From Candidatus Methanoperedentaceae archaeon (lineage in GTDB: Archaea > Halobacteriota > Methanosarcinia > Methanosarcinales > Methanoperedenaceae), in NCBI GenBank assembly GCA_014859785.1, contig JACUTP010000002.1:1-29414 (forward strand): 29,414 bases of DNA. Reading direction: 5' to 3'. Shown here piece after piece: positions 17,488 to 24,463 of this stretch (its first letter is position 1; each line of letters starts with the position of its first letter). Below the pieces are notes generated by a model. That model was given only the letters and a program-made list of their open reading frames with translations. It had not been told where the DNA came from and searched no databases. Both the position numbers and the translations under genes were made by a program.

Positions 17488-17495
17488 CTATATTA
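17488..17495 (+). promoter_or_regulatory. TATA-like promoter of rpp30-pop5
   Basis: CTATATTA lies 27-34 bp before the rpp30 ATG in a 122-bp gap. The spacing predicts a near-leaderless transcript, and no Shine-Dalgarno sequence precedes the ATG. Confidence 0.45.
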
Positions 17496-17521
17496 CACCT
17501 GAGCCTTATTTAGCACAAACA

Positions 17522-18196
17522 ATGTCCCTCTTTGACCGAAACTTCTATGATTTTATTGTCCATCCTTCCCCTGGCGACCCTGCCTCAATTACAGGAATTG
17601 CCATGCAAGCTAAAAAATACGGCTATGCAGGGATAGCGCTTGTCAACACCCCACTTCCTGAAAACGATACAAAAAACATTCCCCCTGATTTTTCCATCTA
17701 CCAGGCAGCCGGTATTTCATGCAAACCTGCAAAATTAAGGAGTGAAATACAAAAATACGGCAATAAAACTGATATTATAATTGTAAGGGGAGGAGATGAA
17801 TTATTAAATCGCGCTGCTGTTGAAACCCCCGGACTTGACATTCTCCTGCAGCCCGAACAATTCAACCATGTCCATGCAAAACTCGCCCGGGACCGCTCCA
17901 TTACAATAGGTTTTGATGTTGGCTCCATAATAAGGAACAGGGGAGATTCGCGTATCAGGGAACTCACAACAATGAGACGAAACCTCATTTATGTGCGCAA
18001 ATACGACCTTCCTGCAATACTTACAGCAAACGCCACAACCTGTTACGACCTTCGCGCTCCAAGGGAAATGGCAGCGCTTTGCGGTCTTTTCGGGATGACG
18101 CAAAAAGAAGCCGCAGACGCCATGAGTACGGCTCCATTTGAAATAATAAGAAAAAAAACCCCTGATTACATACAGAACGGGATTGAGGTACTATGA
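17522..18196 (+). CDS. rnp3: RNase P protein component 3 (Rpp30)
   Basis: A 224-residue TIM-barrel-like subunit of archaeal RNase P, which trims the 5' ends of pre-tRNA. Recognisable features are FYDFIVHPSPG at the N-terminus, YGYAGIALVNTP, the central IIIVRGGDELLNRAAVET with DILLQPEQFNHVHAKLA, and an RNAxxCYD-like ILTANATTCYDLRAPRE near the end. It overlaps pop5 by 4 nt, and Rpp30 and Pop5 form a heterotetramer in the holoenzyme. The pair sits upstream of psmA and the exosome genes, as in many euryarchaea. Confidence 0.92.
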   Translation: MSLFDRNFYDFIVHPSPGDPASITGIAMQAKKYGYAGIALVNTPLPENDTKNIPPDFSIYQAAGISCKPAKLRSEIQKYGNKTDIIIVRGGDELLNRAAVETPGLDILLQPEQFNHVHAKLARDRSITIGFDVGSIIRNRGDSRIRELTTMRRNLIYVRKYDLPAILTANATTCYDLRAPREMAALCGLFGMTQKEAADAMSTAPFEIIRKKTPDYIQNGIEVL

Positions 18197-18555
18197 AAAC
18201 CCTTCCCGTATTAAGAGATAAAAAACGGTATATTGCTTTTGAGGTAACACCAGGGCAACAAATAAAACGCCGGAATCTGGAAAAGGAAATACTTGATTCG
18301 GCAGGCTCACTCTTCGGGGATACCGGACTCAGTGAAATGAACCCCCGCCTCATTTCCTACAACGGCAGGTACGGCATAATCCGGTGTAACAGGGCACTGA
18401 CAGAAGAAACAAGGGCAGCACTTGCATGTATTAATATTTCAGGTGGAATCCGCCTGTCATTGCACGTCCTTGGAATTTCTGGAACAATAAAAGGAGCAAC
18501 AGAAAAATTTATACAAAAGATGCTCATTAAAGAACCTGAATCCGGAAATAAGTAA
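18193..18555 (+). CDS. rnp2: RNase P protein component 2 (Pop5)
   Basis: A 120-residue RNase P subunit that pairs with Rpp30 to activate the catalytic RNA. The N-terminal LRDKKRYIAFEV and the mid-protein NGRYGIIRCNRALTEETRAAL and ISGGIRLSLHVLGISGTIKGA are typical of archaeal Pop5. The ATG lies within the rpp30 stop (ATGA). A 165-bp gap with its own promoter then separates it from psmA. Confidence 0.92.
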   Translation: MKTLPVLRDKKRYIAFEVTPGQQIKRRNLEKEILDSAGSLFGDTGLSEMNPRLISYNGRYGIIRCNRALTEETRAALACINISGGIRLSLHVLGISGTIKGATEKFIQKMLIKEPESGNK

Positions 18556-18656
18556 ATGAAATACAGTAATATATTATTCATGGGATATGGCGCAATAATA
18601 ATCAAAACGTCTAAGAAACGAAATTGATATATTACCCGACAAACCTCATAGTAATG

Positions 18657-18666
18657 AATATAAAAT
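18657..18666 (+). promoter_or_regulatory. TATA-like promoter of psmA operon
   Basis: AATATAAAAT lies 55-64 bp before the psmA ATG, and an AAGGAGT ribosome site lies at 18707-18713. The 165-bp gap suggests that the proteasome-exosome block can be transcribed independently of the RNase P pair. Confidence 0.45.
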
Positions 18667-18720
18667 AGATTGTATAAGATAAACTGTAATTACGGTTTTT
18701 GAGATTAAGGAGTTGAAATA

Positions 18721-19473
18721 ATGCAAATGGCACCACAAATGGGATATGACAGGGCAATAACAGTATTCAGCCCTGACGGCAGGCTTTTTCAGGTAGAATA
18801 TGCACGCGAAGCAGTAAAAAGGGGAACCACAGCAGTAGGAGTAAAAGCAACTGACGGTGTGGCGTTGCTTGTGGACAAGCGGGTTACAAGCAAACTGCTC
18901 GAATCAGCTTCCATTGAAAAGATTTTCCAGGTTGATGACCATGTCGGAGCAGCAACGTCAGGACTTGTGGCGGATGCAAGAGCCCTTATAGACAGGGCAA
19001 GGGTTGAAGCGCAGATAAACAAGGTCACGTATGACGAACCTATAAGCATCGAGGTTTTGTCAAAGAAAATATGTGATTTCAAACAGTCATATACCCAATA
19101 CGGCGGGGTAAGACCATTCGGGACAGCACTGCTTATAGCAGGTGTTGATGACAGCAGGGCACGTCTTTTCGAGACAGACCCGAGCGGTGCCCTTCTTGAA
19201 TATAAAGCTACAGGCATTGGTTCGGGAAGAACTGAGACCATGGAAGTTTTCGAGAAAAAATATGTGGATGATATCAATCTTGAGGGTGCAATCATTCTCG
19301 GGCTTGAGGCACTCCACAGCACCTCTGAAGGAGTATTCAATGCTTCAACCATAGAAGTCGGGGTTATCGAACTTGCAACGAGGAAATTCAGGAAAATCCC
19401 GGCTGGCGAGGTTGAAAAATACGTGGATGAAGTCATCGCTATGCAGTCTTCGGAAGAAAAGGGTACGGAATAA
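18721..19473 (+). CDS. psmA: Proteasome subunit alpha
   Basis: A 250-residue alpha ring subunit of the 20S proteasome. It has the alpha-type N-terminal extension (MGYDRAITVFSPDGRLFQVEYA), which gates the chamber, then GTTAVGVKATDGV. YTQYGGVRPFG and IGSGRTETMEVFEKKY follow. It lacks an N-terminal catalytic Thr, as alpha subunits do. It begins the block psmA, SBDS, rrp4, rrp41, rrp42. The beta subunit is not in the window. Confidence 0.96.
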   Translation: MQMAPQMGYDRAITVFSPDGRLFQVEYAREAVKRGTTAVGVKATDGVALLVDKRVTSKLLESASIEKIFQVDDHVGAATSGLVADARALIDRARVEAQINKVTYDEPISIEVLSKKICDFKQSYTQYGGVRPFGTALLIAGVDDSRARLFETDPSGALLEYKATGIGSGRTETMEVFEKKYVDDINLEGAIILGLEALHSTSEGVFNASTIEVGVIELATRKFRKIPAGEVEKYVDEVIAMQSSEEKGTE

Positions 19474-19496
19474 GACAAATTCAAGAGTGAGGGAAT

Positions 19497-20192
19497 ATGG
19501 TCACCCTTGACGATGCCGTAATCGCAAGACTCAAGACCCACAGCAAGACTTTTGAGGTATTTGTGGACCCTGACGGGGCATTGGGTTTGAAAAGAGGCGA
19601 TGCTGTAAAAATTGAGAATATACTTGCGGTTGAAGAGGTATTTTCTGATGCTAAGAACGGGGACAGACCTTCCGAACAGGACCTCTTAAACTCATTTGGA
19701 ACACTTGACCCGTTTAAGATTGCGGAAAAAATTGTCACAGACGGCGAACTCCATCTTACGACCGAGCAGAGGAAAAGAATACAGGAAGAAAAAAAGAAGC
19801 GTATTATCAGCATAATCGCCCAGAATGCGATTAACCCCCAGACAAAAGGACCGCATCCTCCGGCAAGAATAGAAGCTGCCATGGATGAGGCAAAGGTAAA
19901 CATAGACCCTGTCAAAAGCGTGGATGAGATGGTTAATATCACCATGAAGGCAATAAGACCGATTATCCCGATACGTTTTGAAGAAATTGAAATTGCCATG
20001 AAAATACCGCCAGACTATGCCGCAAAAGCGTATGGTGATATTTCCGCCTTCGGGAAACTGACAAGGGAAGAATGGCAGGGTGACGGTTCATGGGTTGGAG
20101 TTATTTCAATACCTGCGGGGAGACAGGACGATTTATATAGCCTTTTGAACAGGCTTACTAAAGGCAATGCTGAAACAAAATTTTTAAAGTGA
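19497..20192 (+). CDS. SBDS/Sdo1 ribosome maturation factor
   Basis: A 231-residue archaeal SBDS protein. The N-terminal FYSH domain starts at VTLDDAVIARLKTHSKTFEVFVDP and includes SDAKNGDRPSEQDLLNSFGT. The central helical domain contains QRKRIQEEKKKRIISIIAQNAINPQT, and the C-terminal ferredoxin-like domain contains IPIRFEEIEIAMKIP. In eukaryotes it works with an EF-2-like GTPase to release eIF6 from 60S subunits. It lies 23 bp after psmA and 5 bp before rrp4, so all three are surely co-transcribed. Confidence 0.95.
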   Translation: MVTLDDAVIARLKTHSKTFEVFVDPDGALGLKRGDAVKIENILAVEEVFSDAKNGDRPSEQDLLNSFGTLDPFKIAEKIVTDGELHLTTEQRKRIQEEKKKRIISIIAQNAINPQTKGPHPPARIEAAMDEAKVNIDPVKSVDEMVNITMKAIRPIIPIRFEEIEIAMKIPPDYAAKAYGDISAFGKLTREEWQGDGSWVGVISIPAGRQDDLYSLLNRLTKGNAETKFLK

Positions 20193-20197
20193 TATAA

Positions 20198-21007
20198 ATG
20201 GATAAAAAAATAGTAATTCCCGGTGATTACCTATCTGACGATGTTAAAAATGCAAATGACGGAACATATGTTGAGGATGGCAAGGTATTTGCAGCTGTTT
20301 ACGGTTTAGCTTCATTAAAAAACAACATCAAGGTAGTACCTCTGTCAGGAAGATATATCCCGAAACGCGGGGATATCGTGGTGGCTACAATCAGTGAGGT
20401 CACCCATTCAAACTGGATAGCTGATATTCGCTCACCTTATGATGGTCTTCTGCACATATCAGAATTCCCGAAACGCATTGATAATGATGATATGGCTAAA
20501 CACCTTAATGTCGGGGAATCGGTAATGGCACTTGTAAAAGATGTCGACCCAATTATGAAAGTGGAGCTTACCCTGAACGACCGGCGTTTAGGGCGGATTG
20601 ACGAGGGAAGGATTATCGAAGTCACACCTTCCAAGGTTCCGAGGATGATAGGACGCAGCGGTTCTATGATTACTCTTTTGAAAAACAACACGAACTGTAA
20701 TGTCTTTGTGGGGCAAAACGGCAGGATATGGATTACAGGCAATGAAAAGGATATGGATTTTGCTGAAAAAGCCATAGCTAAAATCGAAAATGAAAGCCAT
20801 GTTTCAGGCCTGACCGAGAGAATTACCAGCTTCCTGAAGAAAGAAAAAGGTGAGAATTTTGAGGAACCAGGGTATGAACCTGAAATTAAAGAAGAAATTG
20901 AAACAGGTGAGGAAGAAGGAAAAATAAAAGACACCCCTGCTGATGAAGAAACTGTAAAAGAGGATAAATCAGGAATTCTTGACGAACTGCTCGGGGATGA
21001 AGAATAA
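20198..21007 (+). CDS. rrp4: Exosome RNA-binding subunit Rrp4
   Basis: A 269-residue cap subunit of the archaeal exosome. The order is an N-terminal domain (VIPGDYLSDD...GTYVEDGKVFAAVYG), an S1 domain (about 60-135, including RGDIVVATISEVTHSNWIADI) and a KH domain (about 145-205, with VPRMIGRSGSMI as the GxxG loop and GRIWITG). The last 50 residues are strongly acidic and probably disordered. It recruits RNA to the Rrp41-Rrp42 ring and is followed by both ring genes. Confidence 0.94.
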   Translation: MDKKIVIPGDYLSDDVKNANDGTYVEDGKVFAAVYGLASLKNNIKVVPLSGRYIPKRGDIVVATISEVTHSNWIADIRSPYDGLLHISEFPKRIDNDDMAKHLNVGESVMALVKDVDPIMKVELTLNDRRLGRIDEGRIIEVTPSKVPRMIGRSGSMITLLKNNTNCNVFVGQNGRIWITGNEKDMDFAEKAIAKIENESHVSGLTERITSFLKKEKGENFEEPGYEPEIKEEIETGEEEGKIKDTPADEETVKEDKSGILDELLGDEE

Positions 21008-21055
21008 TCAAATTTTTACGAGAGGAAAAATACAACGAAATGAAAGAGGATTTTT

Positions 21056-21787
21056 ATGAGTAAACCAGAAAAATTTATTGAAGACGGAATTCGTCTTGAC
21101 GGAAGGAAAATTGACGAATTAAGACCCATTAAATTCGAAGTGGGTATTTTAAACAGGGCAGACGGTTCATGTTATCTTGAAATGGGAGGAAATAAGGTAG
21201 TTGCTGCTGTGTACGGTCCTAGGGAGGTGCATCCCAGGCACATGCAGAAATCAACAACTGCAATTGTGAGATACAAGTATAATATGGCTTCGTTTTCAGT
21301 AGAGGACAGAAAACGTCCCGGACCTGACAGGAGAAGCACTGAGGTTTCAAAGGTGAGCAGGCAGGCTCTTGAACCTGTAATTTTTGTTGAGAAATACCCG
21401 CGATCTGTTATTGATATTTTCGTGGAGGTTTTACAGGCTGATGCCGGAACCCGTGCAGCAGGGATAAACGCTGCATCCGTGGCTCTGGCAGATGCTGGTA
21501 TTCCAATGAAATGTCTTGTTTCTGCCTGCGCTGTCGGGAAAGTCGATGATACGCTTGTTCTTGACCTGAACAAGGACGAGGATAATTACGGGCAGGCTGA
21601 CGTGCCTGTTGCGGTTACGCCTGGTGGTAACATCACCCTGCTCCAGATGGACGGGCATCTTACGAGTGATGAATTCAAGACCGGACTTGAGATGGCAAAG
21701 AAGGGATGTGCTGACATATACAAATTGCAAAAAGCCGCACTGATGGCAAAATACTCCGATGATACGGAGGGTGGCTCAAATGAGTAA
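21056..21787 (+). CDS. rrp41: Exosome catalytic RNase PH-like subunit Rrp41
   Basis: A 243-residue RNase PH fold protein, the active subunit of the hexameric exosome ring, which degrades RNA 3'-5' with phosphate. Seen are IRLDGRKIDELRPI, the RNA- and phosphate-binding arginine region RPGPDRRSTEVSKV, EVLQADAGTRAAGINAASVAL, and the catalytic-site segment DNYGQADVPVAV. The ATG at 21056 fits the conserved start. Its end overlaps rrp42 by 8 nt. Confidence 0.95.
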   Translation: MSKPEKFIEDGIRLDGRKIDELRPIKFEVGILNRADGSCYLEMGGNKVVAAVYGPREVHPRHMQKSTTAIVRYKYNMASFSVEDRKRPGPDRRSTEVSKVSRQALEPVIFVEKYPRSVIDIFVEVLQADAGTRAAGINAASVALADAGIPMKCLVSACAVGKVDDTLVLDLNKDEDNYGQADVPVAVTPGGNITLLQMDGHLTSDEFKTGLEMAKKGCADIYKLQKAALMAKYSDDTEGGSNE

Positions 21788-22559
21788 CGAAATTATATCT
21801 GAACTTCGCAAGGATTACATTTACAATCTTGCGATAAAAGAAGAGCGGGTTGACGGCAGGTCCTTTAAAGATTACAGGGAACTGACAATAGATACCGGTG
21901 TTATTGACAAGGCAGAGGGGTCGGCTCTGGTCAGGCTGGGAAATACGGAAGTGATAGTTGGGGTAAAAATACAGCCAGGCACTCCGTTCCCTGATACACC
22001 TGACAAGGGAGTCATAATCACCAGTCTTGAGCTTATCCCGCTGGCATCACCTGAATTCGAGTCAGGACCTCCGAGAGAGGATGCCATCGAGCTTGCAAGG
22101 GTTGTGGACAGGGGTATCCGCGAGTCAGGAGCCATTGACCTCTCCAAACTGTGCATTGAAGAGGGGGAAAAGGTCTGGATGGTGTTTATCGACGTTCACG
22201 TGCTCGATGACGGTGGTAATATCATGGACGCTGCTGCACTGGGTTCCATTGCAGCACTAATGACAGCTAAATTACCGGCAGAACGATATGACCTGGGCAC
22301 TGATGGGGATGTTCCGATGCGGGATGTTCCTGTGGCGGTTACAGCGGCATTAATTGGCGGGTCGGTTGTACTTGACCCGACGAATGAAGAGGAAACAGTA
22401 GCAGGGACAAGAATGACCGTTATATCCAACCAGGATGGCGCCCTTTCAGGTATGCAAAAGAGCGGGGAAGCTCCCCTTACCACAGAACAGATGAATTATA
22501 TAGTAGATATTGCTATTGAGAAAGCAAAAGAAATAAGAGAAAAATTTCTGGAGATATAA
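21780..22559 (+). CDS. rrp42: Exosome ring subunit Rrp42
   Basis: A 259-residue RNase PH fold protein, the inactive partner of Rrp41 in the exosome ring. Typical segments are RVDGRSFKDYRELTIDTG, GSALVRLGNTEVIVGVK, FESGPPREDAIELARVVDRGIR and VFIDVHVLDDGGNIMDAAALGSIAAL. I start at 21780, where MSNEIISEL matches the family; an upstream in-frame ATG at 21759 lies inside rrp41. The L37Ae gene follows after 2 bp. Confidence 0.94.
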   Translation: MSNEIISELRKDYIYNLAIKEERVDGRSFKDYRELTIDTGVIDKAEGSALVRLGNTEVIVGVKIQPGTPFPDTPDKGVIITSLELIPLASPEFESGPPREDAIELARVVDRGIRESGAIDLSKLCIEEGEKVWMVFIDVHVLDDGGNIMDAAALGSIAALMTAKLPAERYDLGTDGDVPMRDVPVAVTAALIGGSVVLDPTNEEETVAGTRMTVISNQDGALSGMQKSGEAPLTTEQMNYIVDIAIEKAKEIREKFLEI

Positions 22560-22561
22560 TC

Positions 22562-22852
22562 ATGGCAGTTACAAGAGCAAAAGGTAAGAAAAGCCGGTCT
22601 GCTGGCAGGTTCGGCGTCAGGTACGGCCGTAAGAACAGAAAACTCGTAGCTGATATTGAAGAGAAGATGCGTGCAGGGCATGCATGTTCAAAATGCGGCG
22701 CAAACAAACTCAAAAGAACAGCTACCGGTATCTGGAACTGTACCAAATGCGGATTCACGTTCGCGGGCGGTTCGTATGTACCCCGTACACCTGCACACGT
22801 GACGATGCTCAGGGCAGTCCAGAGCCATAAACAGAAAGCTCAGACGTTTTAA
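22562..22852 (+). CDS. rpl37ae: Large ribosomal subunit protein L37Ae (eL43)
   Basis: A 96-residue zinc-ribbon ribosomal protein. The basic N-terminus (KGKKSRSAGRFGVRYGRK) and the ribbon CSKCGANKLKRTATGIW with CTKCG, two C-x2-C pairs, match eL43. The usual C-terminal VPRTPAH block is present. It sits between rrp42 and rpoP, as in other archaeal exosome superoperons. Confidence 0.96.
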   Translation: MAVTRAKGKKSRSAGRFGVRYGRKNRKLVADIEEKMRAGHACSKCGANKLKRTATGIWNCTKCGFTFAGGSYVPRTPAHVTMLRAVQSHKQKAQTF

Positions 22853-22874
22853 TCAAAAATTCAGGTTTTAGATT

Positions 22875-23012
22875 ATGGGCTATAAATGTTCTCGGTGTAA
22901 ACGTATTGTTGAGATAGATTACCAGTATAGCGGTATCCGCTGTCCTTACTGCGGGCACCGTATCCTTCTTAAGGAAAGACCTGTGATTGTCAAGCGTGTC
23001 AAAGCCGAATGA
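22875..23012 (+). CDS. rpoP: RNA polymerase subunit P (Rpo12/RpoP)
   Basis: A 45-residue protein. It starts MGYKCSRCKRIVEID, has the second zinc pair in IRCPYCGHRIL and ends KERPVIVKRVKAE, which is the archaeal RpoP (eukaryotic Rpb12) pattern of C-x2-C and C-x2-C. It lies between L37Ae (22 bp gap) and the Brix gene, whose ATG overlaps its stop by 4 nt. The position between these genes is conserved in archaea. Confidence 0.93.
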   Translation: MGYKCSRCKRIVEIDYQYSGIRCPYCGHRILLKERPVIVKRVKAE

Positions 23013-23440
23013 TAGTAACCACGGCACGCAAACCATCACAAAAGACACGGACATTCTGTAAGCGATTAAGCAAATTCACGGGCTGGAAATACGTTACGCG
23101 TGGAAAATCCAGCCTGTCAGCTTTTGAAGACGGGAATTTCCTGCTTGTGGGTGAAAACAGGGGAAACCCTGCGAATTTTAATTTTTTTCTAAATGGTGAG
23201 TGTTTTCTTTCAATCCGTGCAAATATTTCAATTGAAGCAGATATTTCACCCGGGCGGGAACCTGTTATTCAAGGTGATTCTGCGCTGGCACGCGCGCTGG
23301 CTGATGCCACAGGATTTAATACCGCGGGAGACTCTGACAGGATTATCTGTGTGGGCGATGAGCGTATCGAATTCATCCATAAAGAGGCTGCATTAATCGT
23401 ACTGAAACTTATAGCAATAAGGGGCAAAGGATTTGCTTGA
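23009..23440 (+). CDS. Brix-domain ribosome biogenesis protein (Imp4-like)
   Basis: A 143-residue archaeal Brix protein. The opening VTTARKPSQKTRTFCKRLS is typical of the Imp4-type family, followed by LLVGENRGNPANFNFFL. The C-terminal half, containing ICVGDERIEFIHKEAALIVLKLI, is shorter than in some relatives. Archaeal Brix proteins are thought to help rRNA assembly, probably by binding rRNA in the nucleoid-cytoplasm space. It overlaps rpoP by 4 nt and the Vms1-like gene by 8 nt. Confidence 0.87.
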   Translation: MIVTTARKPSQKTRTFCKRLSKFTGWKYVTRGKSSLSAFEDGNFLLVGENRGNPANFNFFLNGECFLSIRANISIEADISPGREPVIQGDSALARALADATGFNTAGDSDRIICVGDERIEFIHKEAALIVLKLIAIRGKGFA

Positions 23441-24380
23441 TATATTCAAGAAAGAAGAGATTAAATCCCTGAATGATAGGATTTCAGAACTCGATGAAGA
23501 GAACAGGAAGCTATCACTCCAGCTTGGGAAAAGGGATGAGAAAACCCGGAAGGCTGTCGCCTCAAAACAGGTCGCCGAGCGTGAGTTAAATGAATGTGAA
23601 CAGAGGCTTCGCTCCCTTGTGAAAGAAGTTGATGACCTCAGGAAAGAGAAAGAAAGCGGGGTAAGTTTCCGGTTTTCAGGGACACTTTTTGGGAAACGTC
23701 TGGACGAGGTTCTTTCCATTCTGGGTTCAATCGAGGCAAGATCAGCTTCACTGATTACAATTTATCTTGCAGATGGGGATAAACTTGAAAATGCAGCAAA
23801 GGATGTGGTATCAGAAATTGACGGGAGTGCCTTTTCCCTTATTGAAAAGATAGACTCTTCAACAGGCAAGGCGGTTTTTTATGACACGAATGGGATAGTA
23901 AGGCTTGTGCTTATCCCTGTTTTCCCGATACGGCATTCAGAAGCGTTTGCCGGGATGAAGTTCGACCTTGGGCTTATTGGGAAAAGCCCCACTTTCGAGA
24001 AAATCCTTGTGCTTGATACCCATGCAGGCGAGACGTTTATCGGGATTGTGGAAACGGGCGGTTTTTTAGAACACCAGATTGTGAGAAGCAGTGTTATGGG
24101 AAAACACTCAAAAGGCGGATGGAGCCAGAAACGGTTTGGGAAACTTATCGAGGAAGATTTGAGGCATCATGCAGATAAAGTGAGAGATTCCCTTGCCTGC
24201 ATGCTAAAGAAACATGGGGATATAGAGTATGTTATCGCGGGAGGTGACGGGAGGCTTGCCAGTATGGTTCTTGAAGGATGTAACTATCCCGTGATTATGA
24301 AAAGCATGTCTCCTGTGGCTAAGGGGAATGTCGACCATGTCATGCGGGATGTTATGGCTGTGAGGTGGTACGGTGTATGA
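23433..24380 (+). CDS. Vms1/ANKZF1-type (VLRF1) peptidyl-tRNA release protein
   Basis: A 315-residue protein that starts with a coiled coil (about residues 5-75) and continues with an eRF1-like VLRF1 domain. KGGWSQKRF (residues 227-235) carries the G-x-x-Q loop, with Q232 as the likely catalytic glutamine, and IAGGDGRLASMVL near 268-280 is the nearby conserved segment. In yeast, Vms1 cleaves nascent chains from tRNA on stalled 60S subunits; an archaeal homologue is expected to do the same, though this was not tested here. The start is TTG at 23433, overlapping the Brix stop and preceded by AGGGGCAAAGG. An ATG near this place is absent. It is the last gene of the exosome-proteasome superoperon. 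Confidence 0.8.
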   Translation: MLDIFKKEEIKSLNDRISELDEENRKLSLQLGKRDEKTRKAVASKQVAERELNECEQRLRSLVKEVDDLRKEKESGVSFRFSGTLFGKRLDEVLSILGSIEARSASLITIYLADGDKLENAAKDVVSEIDGSAFSLIEKIDSSTGKAVFYDTNGIVRLVLIPVFPIRHSEAFAGMKFDLGLIGKSPTFEKILVLDTHAGETFIGIVETGGFLEHQIVRSSVMGKHSKGGWSQKRFGKLIEEDLRHHADKVRDSLACMLKKHGDIEYVIAGGDGRLASMVLEGCNYPVIMKSMSPVAKGNVDHVMRDVMAVRWYGV

Positions 24381-24392
24381 TGAATTTTATAG

Positions 24393-24428
24393 TGTATGAA
24401 ATACATCAAATAGAACATTGTATATACA
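24393..24428. promoter_or_regulatory. Paired TGTAT/ATACA sites over the promoter of the insert operon
   Basis: Two symmetric sites lie within 36 bp: TGTAT-GAA-ATACA at 24393-24405 and the perfect palindrome TGTATATACA at 24419-24428. The second also looks like the TATA box (centre 41 bp before the PLD-gene ATG). A third TGTAT half-site lies at 24374. A repressor bound here would block TBP. This is inferred from symmetry and position; no dedicated regulator gene is present. Confidence 0.4.
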
Positions 24429-24463
24429 GACAATTCGTTTAAATCTCAAAAAGGGACAGCTAT

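Noticed and set aside
18556..18627. 23-codon ORF between pop5 and psmA
   Set aside because: It is short and AT-rich with no conserved content; the region is better read as the psmA promoter gap.
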